NCBI RefSeq assembly: GCF_005217615.1
Contig: NZ_SZNK01000001.1
Location: 2,692,501-2,756,500, forward strand
Length of the DNA stretch: 64,000 bases
Source of the DNA: Brevibacillus antibioticus
Lineage (GTDB): Bacteria; Bacillota; Bacilli; Brevibacillales; Brevibacillaceae
Reading direction: 5' to 3'
In this document: positions 19,606 through 29,545 of the stretch, piece after piece
Numbering within the stretch: position 1 is the stretch's first letter
Layout of the letters: every line of letters begins with the position of its first letter
The notes under the pieces: generated by a model
Seen by the model: only the letters and a program-made list of their open reading frames with translations
Told to the model about the DNA's origin: nothing
The model's database searches: none
Program-made: the position numbers and the translations under genes

Positions 19606-19751
19606 GCCTGCGTGTCACCCAATTCTTCCTGGGCGAGATCAAACGAGGTTTCCTCGCTGGAAACATCCGTTTGATGGTGATCACGGTAGAGAAGGTAAGC
19701 ATGGATGTCACCGGTTGAAGCGAAAACTCTCCAAGAAAAGTCACGAAGCAT
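19596..19751 (-). CDS. yqzL: YqzL family small protein
   Basis: A 51-codon gene lies between era and recO. The product starts [20 protein letters not shown], continues [14 protein letters not shown] and ends GDTQACL. The motif 'R(D/E)FSW+VF..TG...AYLLY++' is that of Bacillus YqzL, which occupies exactly this position. The start is ATG 19751, with AAAGGA about nine bases upstream and a TGA in frame just before it. It overlaps recO by ten bases. No molecular function is known. Context suggests cotranscription with the era-recO DNA/ribosome maintenance genes. Confidence 0.85.
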   Translation of the reverse strand: MLRDFSWRVFASTGDIHAYLLYRDHHQTDVSSEETSFDLAQEELGDTQACL

Positions 19752-19855
19752 GGAGCATCATCCTTTCCTATATCGGGTCTATCCACTTCCTTCTTAGAAT
19801 CACCTTTGCCCGTTTTTCTATGCCTTGGAAAAATTAACACATTGCGCTGGGAATA

Positions 19856-21176
<1,321 letters not shown>

Positions 21177-21281
21177 TCATATGATTGATCTTTACCATCA
21201 TTTCACAACAGAATGTGTCCAATGGGACACGAAGAAACCAGACTGAAAGGTCAACGAGACGAGAATGACCCGTCCGGTAAA

Positions 21282-21653
21282 TTATCCCCATACTTTTTGT
21301 AACAGTGGCTGTCCAAATACGAGGACTCCGATGATAAAAGACAGGATCGCCGCCACAAGCACAGCTCCTGCTCCCACATCTTTGGCAATCTTCGCCTTGG
21401 CGTGCCATTCCGGGGAAGCTAAATCAACGACTGCTTCGATCGAAGTATTTACCAGCTCTAGCGAGAAGACCAGACCGATAGAAAAAAGGACCAGCAAAAC
21501 ATCGCTGCGGGGTATCTGCAGCCAACACGCTACCGCCAGCACCAAAACGGCTGCGGCTACGTGGATTTGCATGTTTCGCTGTGTCCGTACGGTATAGGAA
21601 ATTCCTTGCAGAGCGTAGGTGAAGCTACGAGTCAAACGTCGCCATTCCTTCAA
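21282..21653 (-). CDS. dgkA: Diacylglycerol / undecaprenol kinase family protein
   Basis: This 123-residue small membrane kinase has three transmembrane helices and the family motif ELVNTSIEAVVDLASPEWHAKAKIAKDVGAGAVL (metal and ATP binding, residues about 65-100). In Gram-positive bacteria this family phosphorylates undecaprenol, recycling the lipid carrier of wall synthesis. ATG 21653 lies nine bases after the stop of ybeY, so it is part of the same transcript. Which lipid it prefers is a family inference. Confidence 0.92.
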   Translation of the reverse strand: MKEWRRLTRSFTYALQGISYTVRTQRNMQIHVAAAVLVLAVACWLQIPRSDVLLVLFSIGLVFSLELVNTSIEAVVDLASPEWHAKAKIAKDVGAGAVLVAAILSFIIGVLVFGQPLLQKVWG

Positions 21654-21662
21654 CGTAATCTC

Positions 21663-22142
21663 CTACCTCGTCAAGCCGATTTGTTTCAGCACCTTTTCTT
21701 GACGTGAAAACATTTCCTTCTCTTCTTCTGGCGTTCCATGATCATAGCCCAGAAGGTGCAGAAAACCATGAACCGTGAGAAACCCGAGTTCGCGCTCGAA
21801 TGAATGGCCATAGTCTTCGGCCTGCTCATGTGCTTTTGGCAACGAGATAATGATATCTCCAAGCATATTCGGAAACTCGCTGGCCTCATCCTCATCAATG
21901 AAGATTTCCATTTCTCCTTCACCCGGCTCGTTCATCGCAAAGGACAGAACATCCGTAGGTCGATCAACACCACGATAATCGCGATTCAGCTCGTGGATGC
22001 GCTCGTTGTTCACCAGCGTGACCACTACTTCTCCTTGTACGTCTTCCAGCGCTGCCGCTGCTTCCAGGCAACGAACAAGCAGGTTTTGCAAATTCTCATC
22101 GATCGCATCGATTTCTTCATGAAGGATTTCTACAGATAACAC
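21663..22142 (-). CDS. ybeY: Endoribonuclease YbeY / rRNA maturation factor
   Basis: This roughly 159-residue metallo-endoribonuclease is involved in 16S rRNA 3' end processing and ribosome quality control. The zinc motif HGFLHLLGYDHG is near residue 115-126. I place the start at GTG 22142 (MLSVEILHEEIDAIDEN) because AAAGGAG lies 11 bases before it and homologues start there. An in-frame ATG at 22172 would put the ribosome site inside the gene. It follows phoH directly: the pgpH gene normally found between phoH and ybeY is absent. Confidence 0.93.
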   Translation of the reverse strand: MLSVEILHEEIDAIDENLQNLLVRCLEAAAALEDVQGEVVVTLVNNERIHELNRDYRGVDRPTDVLSFAMNEPGEGEMEIFIDEDEASEFPNMLGDIIISLPKAHEQAEDYGHSFERELGFLTVHGFLHLLGYDHGTPEEEKEMFSRQEKVLKQIGLTR

Positions 22143-22175
22143 AGGTAAACGATCTCCTTTTTGTGACGCCATTTA

Positions 22176-23147
22176 TTAATAGCCGTGTTCTACTTCTTCC
22201 TTGGCATAGGCAGCGATGATTTTTTGTACCAGACTGTGACGAACGACGTCTCCCTCTTGGAAATGAATAAAGGCTACATCGGAAATCGGATTTAAGATGC
22301 GCTGTGCTTCGCGCAATCCGGATTTCTTGCCTTTTGGCAAATCCACCTGGGTCACATCACCCGTAATGACCATTTTGGAACCAAAGCCAAGCCTGGTCAA
22401 AAACATTTTCATTTGCTCAGGAGTCGTGTTCTGGGCTTCATCCAATATGACGAAGGAATCCTCGAGCGTACGACCACGCATGTACGCCAAAGGGGCAACC
22501 TCAATGAGTCCACGTTCCATCATTTTGGCGACTTGTTCATTGCCCAGCATGTCGTACAAGGCATCATAGAGCGGACGCAGGTAAGGGTCTACCTTTTCCT
22601 GCAAATCACCTGGCAAAAATCCAAGGCTCTCCCCCGCTTCTACGGCTGGTCTGGTAAGAACGATCCGTTTGACACGCCCATTTTTCAACGCATTTACTGC
22701 TGTGACAACAGCCAAATACGTTTTTCCGGTACCAGCTGGTCCAATTCCAAACACAATGTCATGCTTCTTGATCGCAGACAAGTAGTGTCGCTGGCCCAAA
22801 GTCTTTGCCCTGATTACTTTGCCACGTTGGGTACGAGCGACTTCTTCATCATACACATCGAGCAGTTGGGCAACTTCTCCCCGTTCAATCAACGACATCG
22901 CATAAGAGATGTCTCTCTCGGACAGGGCAATCCCTCTGCGAATCAACTGTAGCAGAATTTCAATCAACGCTGTCAGTTTGTCCACTTCCGGCTTATCCCC
23001 GCTAATAACCAGTTCGCCTTCTCGGGTCATAATTTTGGCGGAACTTCTTTGCTCGATCAGTGTTAGGTACGCGTCATGTGGTCCGAACAACAGCAAGGCC
23101 TCAGATGCGTCTGAAAACGGGATTCTTACCTCATCTTGTACGTGCAA
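22176..23147 (-). CDS. phoH: PhoH family ATPase
   Basis: This PhoH/YqfE protein has a P-loop NTPase domain: Walker A FGIGPAGTGKTYLA near residue 130 and Walker B SFVILDEAQNT. LTRPAVEAGESLGFLPGDLQEKVDPYLRPLYDAL is characteristic of the family, often linked to RNA metabolism with YbeY. The likely start is TTG 23147, since AAGGAG (23159-23164) lies 11 bases upstream. A more upstream TTG at 23168 is in frame but has no ribosome site. It follows the sporulation gene yqfD and is only a few dozen bases from ybeY. Confidence 0.92.
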   Translation of the reverse strand: MHVQDEVRIPFSDASEALLLFGPHDAYLTLIEQRSSAKIMTREGELVISGDKPEVDKLTALIEILLQLIRRGIALSERDISYAMSLIERGEVAQLLDVYDEEVARTQRGKVIRAKTLGQRHYLSAIKKHDIVFGIGPAGTGKTYLAVVTAVNALKNGRVKRIVLTRPAVEAGESLGFLPGDLQEKVDPYLRPLYDALYDMLGNEQVAKMMERGLIEVAPLAYMRGRTLEDSFVILDEAQNTTPEQMKMFLTRLGFGSKMVITGDVTQVDLPKGKKSGLREAQRILNPISDVAFIHFQEGDVVRHSLVQKIIAAYAKEEVEHGY

Positions 23148-23203
23148 CAGGCTTCCATCTCCTTGCAACGGTAATCAGCAATGCGTCATTTGCTTGCCAT
23201 CCC

Positions 23204-24388
23204 TCACTGCCCAACGAAAGGTTGTTCAATGGCAATATCTTCAATGACGGAAAAATGAATGCTTACGTAAACTTTACCATTCTCTGTTGTGACGTGCAAA
23301 ACTTTTTCGTCCTGAATGAACGCATCTTTTCCAGCTTTTTTCAAGATATCCTCCCTGGCGAATTTTTCAGCCAGTTCCGTCGCTTCCTCTACACTCATTT
23401 CTGTTTGAACCGGTTCTGTTTGCGCGTACGTTACTGTCTTCCATCCAAGTGGTGACGCATATCCCGCATACGAGGGCAAAAACCGTTGTTCTGCCATTTC
23501 GGCTTGCGCAAAGGACTGTTTTTCAAATGGCCACACGTATACCGCATAGGGGCCTACGAGCAGGTATTGATGCTGCAGCTTTTCTCCCGTCAAACGGTGC
23601 ACCGTTTGTTTTAGCGGGACCGATGTGTTACTCATATACCACACTTCCCCTTGTACCTTGCCTCGTGCTGATACGGCTTGTTGACGGGCGTCATTCCCAA
23701 TGATCCCGGAAATGAGCACTTGGCCTTTTTCTACCAATTGATTGCTCACGACCTGACTGCGACCAACCTCTGGGAGAATTTTATGGACTACAGCCCTCTT
23801 TTTCGCTACAAGATGACGTGGACCTGTTGCAAGCGGCTTTACGGGAGCCTCTTTTTCAACCACTTGAAGCATGACCTTGGTCCCTTGAATCTCGATTCCA
23901 ACCCAGGACGCTTCAGGCAGCAGACTCAACAGCTCTTTTTGCAAAACTAACGGTTCTTTTAGTTTGACCTTCCATGCCCCTTCTTTAATCCCCACTTGTT
24001 CGGCAGCTTGAATCACTCGTCGCGGATCAACCATTTTTGTCCCGCTTACTTCAACACTCCAAACAAAAGAGGAGAGCATGTACAATCCGATGAAAAAAAG
24101 AGCAACCCCAATTGCCAATCCAGAACGTCTGCGTAACCGCAGCAGCCAGAAAGGTAGCCCGTCTCTTCCCTCGACGTGACTACGACAGCCTGTCTCTTTT
24201 AAAAGCGGCCGCAAACGAAAATAATCCCGAATCAAAATATCGCAGCGAGTCACCTCTTCTCCTACCCTGCGAATATTCCAGATTCGAATTCCATCCCGTA
24301 CGGCCATATTCAGCATCCGCTCAAACCGTTTACCCCGAACGGTAATGGTTACATGTCCATCCACCCACTCCTTGATTCCATACCGCAT
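23204..24388 (-). CDS. yqfD: Sporulation protein YqfD
   Basis: This 394-residue protein matches YqfD, a mother-cell (SigE-dependent in Bacillus) sporulation protein. The N-terminal 85 residues are cytoplasmic (VTITVRGKRFERMLNMAV, RCDILIRDYFRLRPL). One transmembrane segment lies at about 90-112 (SGLAIGVALFFIGLYMLSSFVWSVEVSG). A large outer domain starts with a POTRA-like stretch (VDPRRVIQAAEQVGIKEGAWK). It is directly downstream of yqfC, in the same unit as phoH and ybeY. The molecular role is not known. Confidence 0.9.
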   Translation of the reverse strand: MRYGIKEWVDGHVTITVRGKRFERMLNMAVRDGIRIWNIRRVGEEVTRCDILIRDYFRLRPLLKETGCRSHVEGRDGLPFWLLRLRRRSGLAIGVALFFIGLYMLSSFVWSVEVSGTKMVDPRRVIQAAEQVGIKEGAWKVKLKEPLVLQKELLSLLPEASWVGIEIQGTKVMLQVVEKEAPVKPLATGPRHLVAKKRAVVHKILPEVGRSQVVSNQLVEKGQVLISGIIGNDARQQAVSARGKVQGEVWYMSNTSVPLKQTVHRLTGEKLQHQYLLVGPYAVYVWPFEKQSFAQAEMAEQRFLPSYAGYASPLGWKTVTYAQTEPVQTEMSVEEATELAEKFAREDILKKAGKDAFIQDEKVLHVTTENGKVYVSIHFSVIEDIAIEQPFVGQ

Positions 24389-24416
24389 ACGTGCCGCCCC
24401 CTCCCTCTAACAAAGA

Positions 24417-24713
24417 TTACGAGCTCTGTGATCCCGTCTCCAAAAATTTCACGCCACCGATTCTGCCTTCTAACAAAACCTCCTCTGGCAAAATGGCTCG
24501 GATGACAAGCTGTTCACCTGAAACAATCAGTTGACCGTTCGTCAACAACAGGCGAAGTTCTTTTTCGCTAAAATGCAAAACTCCTCGATGATTCTCTATA
24601 TACATTTGCAAATGACCGATCATCGTAATGCGCGGGACTTCCAGGACTACATCTTGCGGCAGATCCAACACCCCTCCGGCCAGCTGGCGCAGACGGCGGC
24701 TCCAACGCTTCAT
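24417..24713 (-). CDS. yqfC: Sporulation protein YqfC
   Basis: This 98-residue YabP/YqfC family protein contains LPQDVVLEVPRITMIGHLQMYIENHRGVLHFSEKELRLLLTNGQLIVSGEQL, the family's beta-rich core. In B. subtilis yqfC-yqfD form a SigE-controlled sporulation unit. Here it starts at ATG 24713 after GGGGGG and is followed 28 bases later by yqfD. No membrane segment is seen; it could act beside YqfD at the forespore membrane (inference). Confidence 0.9.
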   Translation of the reverse strand: MKRWSRRLRQLAGGVLDLPQDVVLEVPRITMIGHLQMYIENHRGVLHFSEKELRLLLTNGQLIVSGEQLVIRAILPEEVLLEGRIGGVKFLETGSQSS

Positions 24714-24838
24714 GGATTAGCCCCCCTTCTCGTTCTATATATTGGCGAATATGACAATCTCATCTGTTTGCAGGTATAAAACCATTCTTATCTATGCGTA
24801 TGCGCGAGCATAAAGTGGCATTCATCAAAAACAGTCAC

Positions 24839-24897
24839 AAAAAAAGAGCCCTCCTCGCTCGCGATTTAGCAAGCAGATGAGAACTCCCTCTTTGAAA
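24839..24897 (-). terminator. Probable terminator of the small HTH gene
   Basis: On the minus strand AAAGAG pairs with CTCTTT, with an inner CTTGC / GCGAG stem, followed by seven T residues. The stem is imperfect. Confidence 0.55.
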
Positions 24898-24920
24898 TTA
24901 CTTTCCACAAAATCCATTGA

Positions 24921-25118
24921 TTATTTGCTTTCTTTTGCAGTAGAAACCCGATCTTTTTCTTTTGTAAGCGCCTTCCACTTTTTCATGACTCGTTTTACTT
25001 TCTCAGCTGAACAGCCGCATGCGATCGCTGTTTCATATACTGATTTGTCTTCGAAGATGGCAAGCCGAATCACTTTTTGACGGAACCGCCCCATTTGTTC
25101 AAAAATTTGTTGATTCAT
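24921..25118 (-). CDS. Small helix-turn-helix protein, function unknown
   Basis: The preferred start is ATG 25118 (MNQQIFEQMGRFRQKVIRLAIF), six bases after GAGGT, giving 65 residues. The middle part (SVYETAIACGCSAEKVKRVMKKWKALT) reads as a transposase/sigma-type helix-turn-helix, and the tail is Lys-rich. It resembles small Firmicutes HTH proteins of unknown role. It stands between the yqfC-yqfD sporulation unit and the floA operon, with terminators on both sides, so it is monocistronic. It could be a small regulator of its neighbours, but nothing in the sequence proves this. Confidence 0.6.
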   Translation of the reverse strand: MNQQIFEQMGRFRQKVIRLAIFEDKSVYETAIACGCSAEKVKRVMKKWKALTKEKDRVSTAKESK

Positions 25119-25239
25119 CGCTTGACCTCTACCCCTTCTTCTATTTGGAAGAATTTTCTCTACATTCAGGATAGTCAACCGGGATACGAGAAACAAGACA
25201 AGTTATTCGAGATATTTCGACATGAACACCTTGCGTATC

Positions 25240-25272
25240 AAGAAAAACAGGCGAACCGAGGTTCACCTGTTT
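25240..25272 (-). terminator. Terminator of the yqeZ-floA operon
   Basis: On the minus strand AAACAGG-T-GAAC-CTCG-GTTC-G-CCTGTTT is followed by TTCTTG, 13 bases after the stop at 25285. Confidence 0.8.
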
Positions 25273-25284
25273 GACTAGCTGCTA

Positions 25285-25788
25285 TTATACAATCTTTCTT
25301 TGCCGAACCTGCTGGGCGTACGGAGCTTTTGAGCGCGGCTCTCCAAAAATGAGCGCCCATTTCATCCCATCACGCGGATTGCCGTGTTTCGATGTGAGTG
25401 TTCTCGCTCGCTCCGAATCAGCGACCTTCTTCGTTTCCGATTCCTTCACTGTGATGGTTGGACCCGTCGAAGCACGAGCCATACTGGAAAATGCCCATTC
25501 CTGCTCAACTCCAACCCCTTCCATCGATTCTTGCTGAAGTGGCTCGTATTTGGAGGATGCTCTCACCGTCTCTCTGCCGTACTCCTCCGTTTCCAGAGGG
25601 AAATTCGACGTGCTGGCCGGGGTAAGCGGAGGCATTTTCTTGCCTTGAGACATCTTCTTCTTTCCAGCTTTGCCAAGAGCTTTATATCCTACGTAACCAA
25701 GGATGACAACCCAGAACTTGCCGATGAGCGGGATGATCCACTCGACTACGTCCAGTAAATTTGCGACGAGATCCATGAGATCTTCCAT
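25285..25788 (-). CDS. YqfB-position protein with one membrane segment, unknown function
   Basis: The 167-residue product has an N-terminal hydrophobic segment (about 15-38: EWIIPLIGKFWVVILGYVGYKAL), a Lys-rich stretch and a low-complexity middle. The C-terminus contains GMKWALIFGEPRSKAPY. Bacillus genomes carry a similarly built small protein with a terminal FGxPR motif next to floA; the positional match is good, but overall similarity cannot be judged by eye. It follows floA by 11 bases and ends at a strong terminator, so it is the last gene of the yqeZ-floA transcript. A role in flotillin membrane domains is an inference from context only. Confidence 0.7.
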   Translation of the reverse strand: MEDLMDLVANLLDVVEWIIPLIGKFWVVILGYVGYKALGKAGKKKMSQGKKMPPLTPASTSNFPLETEEYGRETVRASSKYEPLQQESMEGVGVEQEWAFSSMARASTGPTITVKESETKKVADSERARTLTSKHGNPRDGMKWALIFGEPRSKAPYAQQVRQRKIV

Positions 25789-25799
25789 GGCAATCGCCC

Positions 25800-26804
25800 T
25801 TATTCTTTCTCGTCTGGCATAGCAGGATCTTGTTTGTCACCTGCATACCCGAAAGATTGACGCATTTGCGTATCAGCAGCAATGTTTTGCATGTTGTAAT
25901 AATCCATTACACCCATTTTGCCGCTTTTTAATGCTTCAGACAACGCGAGTGGTACTTGCGCTTCGGCTTCTACTACTTTTGCCTTCATTTCTTGTACGCG
26001 CGCGATCATTTCCTGCTCTTGGGCTACTGCCATGGCACGACGCTCTTCCGCTTTCGCTTGGGCAATACGTTTATCTGCTTCTGCTTGGTCGGTTTGCAAT
26101 TGTGCCCCGATGTTCTTCCCTACATCCACGTCCGCAATATCAATCGAGAGAATTTCAAAAGCGGTTCCGGCATCCAGGCCTTTGTTTAATACCGTTTTGG
26201 AGATCAGATCCGGATTTTCCAATACGTCCTTATGTCCTTTTGACGAACCAATTGTCGATACGATCCCCTCACCTACGCGGGCGATAATTGTTTCTTCACC
26301 AGCACCACCGACCAATCGATCGATGTTGGCACGAACCGTTACTTTTGCACGAGTGCGCAGCTCGATACCGTCCTTTGCCATTGCTGCTACCACAGGTGTT
26401 TCAATCACTTTCGGGTTAACGCTCATTTGTACCGCTTCCAATACATCACGACCAGCCAGATCAATTGCTGCTGCTCGTTCGAAGCCAAGTGGAATATCTG
26501 CGCGTTGTGCTGCTACGAGCGCATCTACTACACGGTCTACGTTACCGCCTGAGAGATAATGGCTCTCCAATTGGTTTGTATCCAGCTGCAAGCCCGCTTT
26601 ACGTGCTTTAATCAACGGATTCACGATACGAGATGGTACGACGCGACGCAAGCGCATAGCGACGAGGGTAATAATCCCGATATTCACACCGGAAGCCAGT
26701 GCAGAAATCCAGAGCATAACTGGTACGAACGAGAAGAAAACTGAAAGTACGACGATGGCTACTGCCACCATAAAAATAAGGGGAATCAATCCGCCTTCAA
26801 CCAT
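25800..26804 (-). CDS. floA: Flotillin-like protein FloA
   Basis: This 334-residue SPFH/flotillin-like scaffold organises functional membrane microdomains. The N-terminal membrane hairpin ([35 protein letters not shown], residues 5-40) is followed by the SPFH domain. A helical C-terminus rich in Ala/Glu repeats ([36 protein letters not shown]) forms the coiled coil. [25 protein letters not shown] signatures of the YqfA family are visible. It is cotranscribed eight bases after yqeZ, the conserved NfeD-flotillin pair. Confidence 0.95.
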   Translation of the reverse strand: MVEGGLIPLIFMVAVAIVVLSVFFSFVPVMLWISALASGVNIGIITLVAMRLRRVVPSRIVNPLIKARKAGLQLDTNQLESHYLSGGNVDRVVDALVAAQRADIPLGFERAAAIDLAGRDVLEAVQMSVNPKVIETPVVAAMAKDGIELRTRAKVTVRANIDRLVGGAGEETIIARVGEGIVSTIGSSKGHKDVLENPDLISKTVLNKGLDAGTAFEILSIDIADVDVGKNIGAQLQTDQAEADKRIAQAKAEERRAMAVAQEQEMIARVQEMKAKVVEAEAQVPLALSEALKSGKMGVMDYYNMQNIAADTQMRQSFGYAGDKQDPAMPDEKE

Positions 26805-26811
26805 GAAGTGC

Positions 26812-28155
26812 TCACTCCTTTTGTTCTAGTTCAGCAACGACGATACGCGTGCCTTCTACTTGTACCACGGTGATGGCGGTACCCGCTTCAATGAAACCAC
26901 CAACCGATACGGCATCCACACGTTTTCCTTCCACCTTGACGACCCCTGCCGGGCGCAATGGTGTAAGGGCGATGCCTGACGCACCTTCCAGCTCACGCTG
27001 ATCACGCGGAGCAACGTAGCCTTCTTCATTGCTTTGCGTGTCACCCAAGACAAACTTGTTGAATAAACCTTTGACCCCGTATTTCTTCACCAACAGGAAC
27101 GTTACAATTGCCGTGATCAAAGCGGCCACACCCAGGGAGGCGAGCCCTTGCTTCGTGTCATAAGCTGCCATCACGAGACCTGTCACAATGCTCAGGAAGC
27201 CAATCGCACCGACAATACCGCCCGGAAGAAAAATTTCCAGAAGCATCAGTAAGATTCCGATGGCAAACAGTCCAATGTGCAACCAGTTGGCAAATCCCGC
27301 TACATAATGTCCGAAGAAATACAGACTGAACGCGACGAGCGAAATCGTCCCAGCAACACCAAAGCCAGGGGCAAACAGTTCTACAACAATCCCTCCCAAT
27401 CCTATGACGAGCAAAAGACTCATCACAATGGGACTCGTCACCCATCTAGCTACCAGCTCGCCACCAGTTGGCTCAATGGCCTGAAGGGAATCTGGTTGAA
27501 TGCCGAGCTTTTTGAGCAGTTCTTCCTTATTGGACACCACATCATCCGCATAACCCAACCGCTTCGCTTGTTGGGCATCGAGAGAAAGCACCGTGCCTTT
27601 TGGCTTTAATCCCGGGAATTCTGTATCGATTTCCACCATCGCGCGAGCAACGTCAGGATTGCGATTGTTCAGCTCAGCTGCCGCCTTCATTTTATTGCTC
27701 CAACCGGAAATGAACTTGATATCTGCTGCATTTCCTGCCAAGTCAATCGGTGCGGCTGCCCCCATGCTACTACCTGGAGTCATAATAATTTCATTTGCAT
27801 TCAGGGCGATGTACGTTCCCGCTGAAAAAGCCTGGTTATCAACGTAGGCTATCACATGCATGGGAGCCTGACGGATTAACTGCCCAATCTGGTCGGCAGC
27901 GTTCACTTCTCCACCTGGCGTATTGATATGCAAGATAACAACGTCTGCCTGCTGATTCTGCGCGTCAGCAAATGCTCTTTCTAAAAAGCTCTCCAGCCCT
28001 CGCTCGATCGTGCTATCTACTGGAATCCAAACTGCTTTTTGATAGGTCTTGGCTGTTGTGGACGCGGGAGCAAGAAGCATCGTCATTCCCATGATCAGGC
28101 AAAGAAGTGAAAAAAGCAATCGCACGCGGCTTTTTACTAGCCTTGTTGCACTCAT
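26812..28155 (-). CDS. yqeZ: NfeD family membrane serine protease-like protein (YqeZ)
   Basis: This 447-residue long-form NfeD protein has a signal peptide (1-35). A ClpP-like protease domain (about 35-225) contains [32 protein letters not shown] with the likely nucleophile Ser, and [14 protein letters not shown]. Four to five membrane helices (about 240-370) and a C-terminal OB-fold NfeD domain (about 385-445) follow. NfeD proteins accompany flotillins and stomatins in membrane quality control. ATG 28155 follows AAGGAGGTACATGCA. It is the first gene of the yqeZ-floA-(YqfB-like) operon. Confidence 0.92.
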   Translation of the reverse strand: MSATRLVKSRVRLLFSLLCLIMGMTMLLAPASTTAKTYQKAVWIPVDSTIERGLESFLERAFADAQNQQADVVILHINTPGGEVNAADQIGQLIRQAPMHVIAYVDNQAFSAGTYIALNANEIIMTPGSSMGAAAPIDLAGNAADIKFISGWSNKMKAAAELNNRNPDVARAMVEIDTEFPGLKPKGTVLSLDAQQAKRLGYADDVVSNKEELLKKLGIQPDSLQAIEPTGGELVARWVTSPIVMSLLLVIGLGGIVVELFAPGFGVAGTISLVAFSLYFFGHYVAGFANWLHIGLFAIGILLMLLEIFLPGGIVGAIGFLSIVTGLVMAAYDTKQGLASLGVAALITAIVTFLLVKKYGVKGLFNKFVLGDTQSNEEGYVAPRDQRELEGASGIALTPLRPAGVVKVEGKRVDAVSVGGFIEAGTAITVVQVEGTRIVVAELEQKE

Positions 28156-28259
28156 TGCATGTACCTCCTTCCTTCTATCAGCTTCAACGTGTGTGCAATA
28201 AGGTATACGAAAGAGGCTGGCAATCGTTTCATATTTCTTTCACATCGTGGAAAAAAAGA

Positions 28260-28290
28260 AAAAACCCAACCTTTACAGGTTGAGTTTTTC
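28260..28290 (-). terminator. Terminator of rpsU-yqeY
   Basis: On the minus strand AAACTCAACCT-GTAA-AGGTTGGGTTT is followed by TTTCTTTTTTT. Confidence 0.8.
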
Positions 28291-28321
28291 TGTTCGTATC
28301 TATATGAGGTGTTACTCGCGT

Positions 28322-28768
28322 CTACGATGGTAGTTCCTCAGATACAATCTTTTGCACGAGGTTTCCGTCTGCTCTGCCTTTCACTTTCGGCATGATCGCA
28401 CCCATCACTTTGCCCATCTCCTTTTTGGAGGAGGCATTGGTAGCTGCGATACCTTCCCGAACGATATCACGAATTTCATCTTCGCTAAGCTGAGCGGGTA
28501 AGTAAGCGGAGAGCACGTCGATCTCTTCGCGCGTTTTCGAGGCAAGTTCCACGCGGCCTGCCTTCTCAAATTCGTGGAGGGATTCACGGCGTTGTTTTAA
28601 CTCACGAGTCAAGATGGTCAGCACTTCGTCTTCAGACAAAAGTCTGCCCTTGTTAATCTCTTCGTTCTTTAGTGCGGCTTTCACCATGCGAATAACAGAG
28701 AGTTTTAGAGCAGCTCTGTCCTTCATTGCTTGCTTCATATCTTGATCGAGTCGCTCCATTACACTCAT
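28322..28768 (-). CDS. yqeY: GatB/YqeY domain protein
   Basis: This 148-residue all-helical YqeY protein resembles the tail domain of GatB ([48 protein letters not shown] at the end). It may bind tRNA, but its cellular role is unsettled. It sits 17 bases downstream of rpsU, as in most Bacillales, and is followed by a strong terminator. It starts at ATG 28768 ([12 protein letters not shown]), with GAGGGCTCATC just upstream. Confidence 0.93.
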   Translation of the reverse strand: MSVMERLDQDMKQAMKDRAALKLSVIRMVKAALKNEEINKGRLLSEDEVLTILTRELKQRRESLHEFEKAGRVELASKTREEIDVLSAYLPAQLSEDEIRDIVREGIAATNASSKKEMGKVMGAIMPKVKGRADGNLVQKIVSEELPS

Positions 28769-28785
28769 GATGAGCCCTCCGTCAA

Positions 28786-28959
28786 TTAAAACTTGCGTTT
28801 GCGAGCTGCTTCGGATTTCTTCTTGCGCTTAATGCTAGGCTTCTCAAAGTGGCGACGTTTACGCAGTTCCGCCATCACCCCGGATTTTGCGCTTTCACGC
28901 TTGAAGCGGCGAAGTGCGCTATCCAAAGACTCGTTTTTCTTGACTCGAATTTCTGCCAT
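28786..28959 (-). CDS. rpsU: 30S ribosomal protein S21
   Basis: A 57-residue protein begins [20 protein letters not shown] and is very basic ([18 protein letters not shown] at the C-terminus), the bS21 pattern. S21 joins late in 30S assembly and helps mRNA recognition. ATG 28959 follows GGGAGGGAAGAC. It has its own good promoter (29029-29058) and continues into yqeY. It was found by direct reading because of its short length. Confidence 0.97.
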
Positions 28960-29028
28960 TTGTCTTCCCTCCCTCCGCTAAAACCGTGGGACGCCTGAGT
29001 CGAACGTACGAACAGACTGTCACACTTC

Positions 29029-29058
29029 ATTATAGGATAATTGACTAAAGAAGGTCAA
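29029..29058 (-). promoter_or_regulatory. Promoter of rpsU-yqeY
   Basis: On the minus strand TTGACC, an 18-base spacer and a perfect TATAAT sit about 70 bases before rpsU, just after the HIT gene stop. Confidence 0.8.
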
Positions 29059-29072
29059 CCTTTAGTTCAATT

Positions 29073-29396
29073 TTATTCGTAAAAACCGGACAACAGGTGA
29101 TAATGAATGTGGAAAACCTCTTGTCCACCCTCTTTGCCGCAGTTGTTAATCAGGCGAAAACCTGACAACTCCAGCTTTTTCGCCAAGAGTTGTGCTACAT
29201 GGTGGATATGACCGATCAGAGGCAGGTCCTCGGCGCTTACATCCATGAGCGTGGGAATTGGCTTTCGCGGGATAATCAACAAGTGAACACGTGCTTTTGG
29301 GGCAATATCATGGATGACAATAACGTGCTCGTCCTCATACTCGATACGAGCAGGAATTTCACCGTCCATGATTTTGGTAAAAATACTTTTTTCCAT
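29073..29396 (-). CDS. HIT family (HinT-like) nucleoside phosphoramidase
   Basis: This 107-residue histidine-triad protein has the active-site motif HIHYHLL near residue 97-103 with the preceding GGQEVF, and an N-terminus FTKIMDGEIPARIEYEDEHVIVIHDIAPKARVHLLIIPRKPI typical of HinT/HinC. Such proteins hydrolyse adenosine phosphoramidates. The usual motif is HxHxHxx and all three His are present. It lies upstream of rpsU as in other Firmicutes and is divergent from murF. A second, larger HIT protein is encoded at 62.7 kb. Confidence 0.93.
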   Translation of the reverse strand: MEKSIFTKIMDGEIPARIEYEDEHVIVIHDIAPKARVHLLIIPRKPIPTLMDVSAEDLPLIGHIHHVAQLLAKKLELSGFRLINNCGKEGGQEVFHIHYHLLSGFYE

Positions 29397-29545
29397 AGGA
29401 GACTCCTTTCTTCCTTTGTATGTGGATCGTTATGTACGTAAGAATTGATCGTATCACATTCCCTCACTTTTGTCTTGCGGCGCTACCTCACGCATGGTAG
29501 CATGACTTCGAGGTTGAAACTGGATTACAAAAGGAGTTCGTGCAG

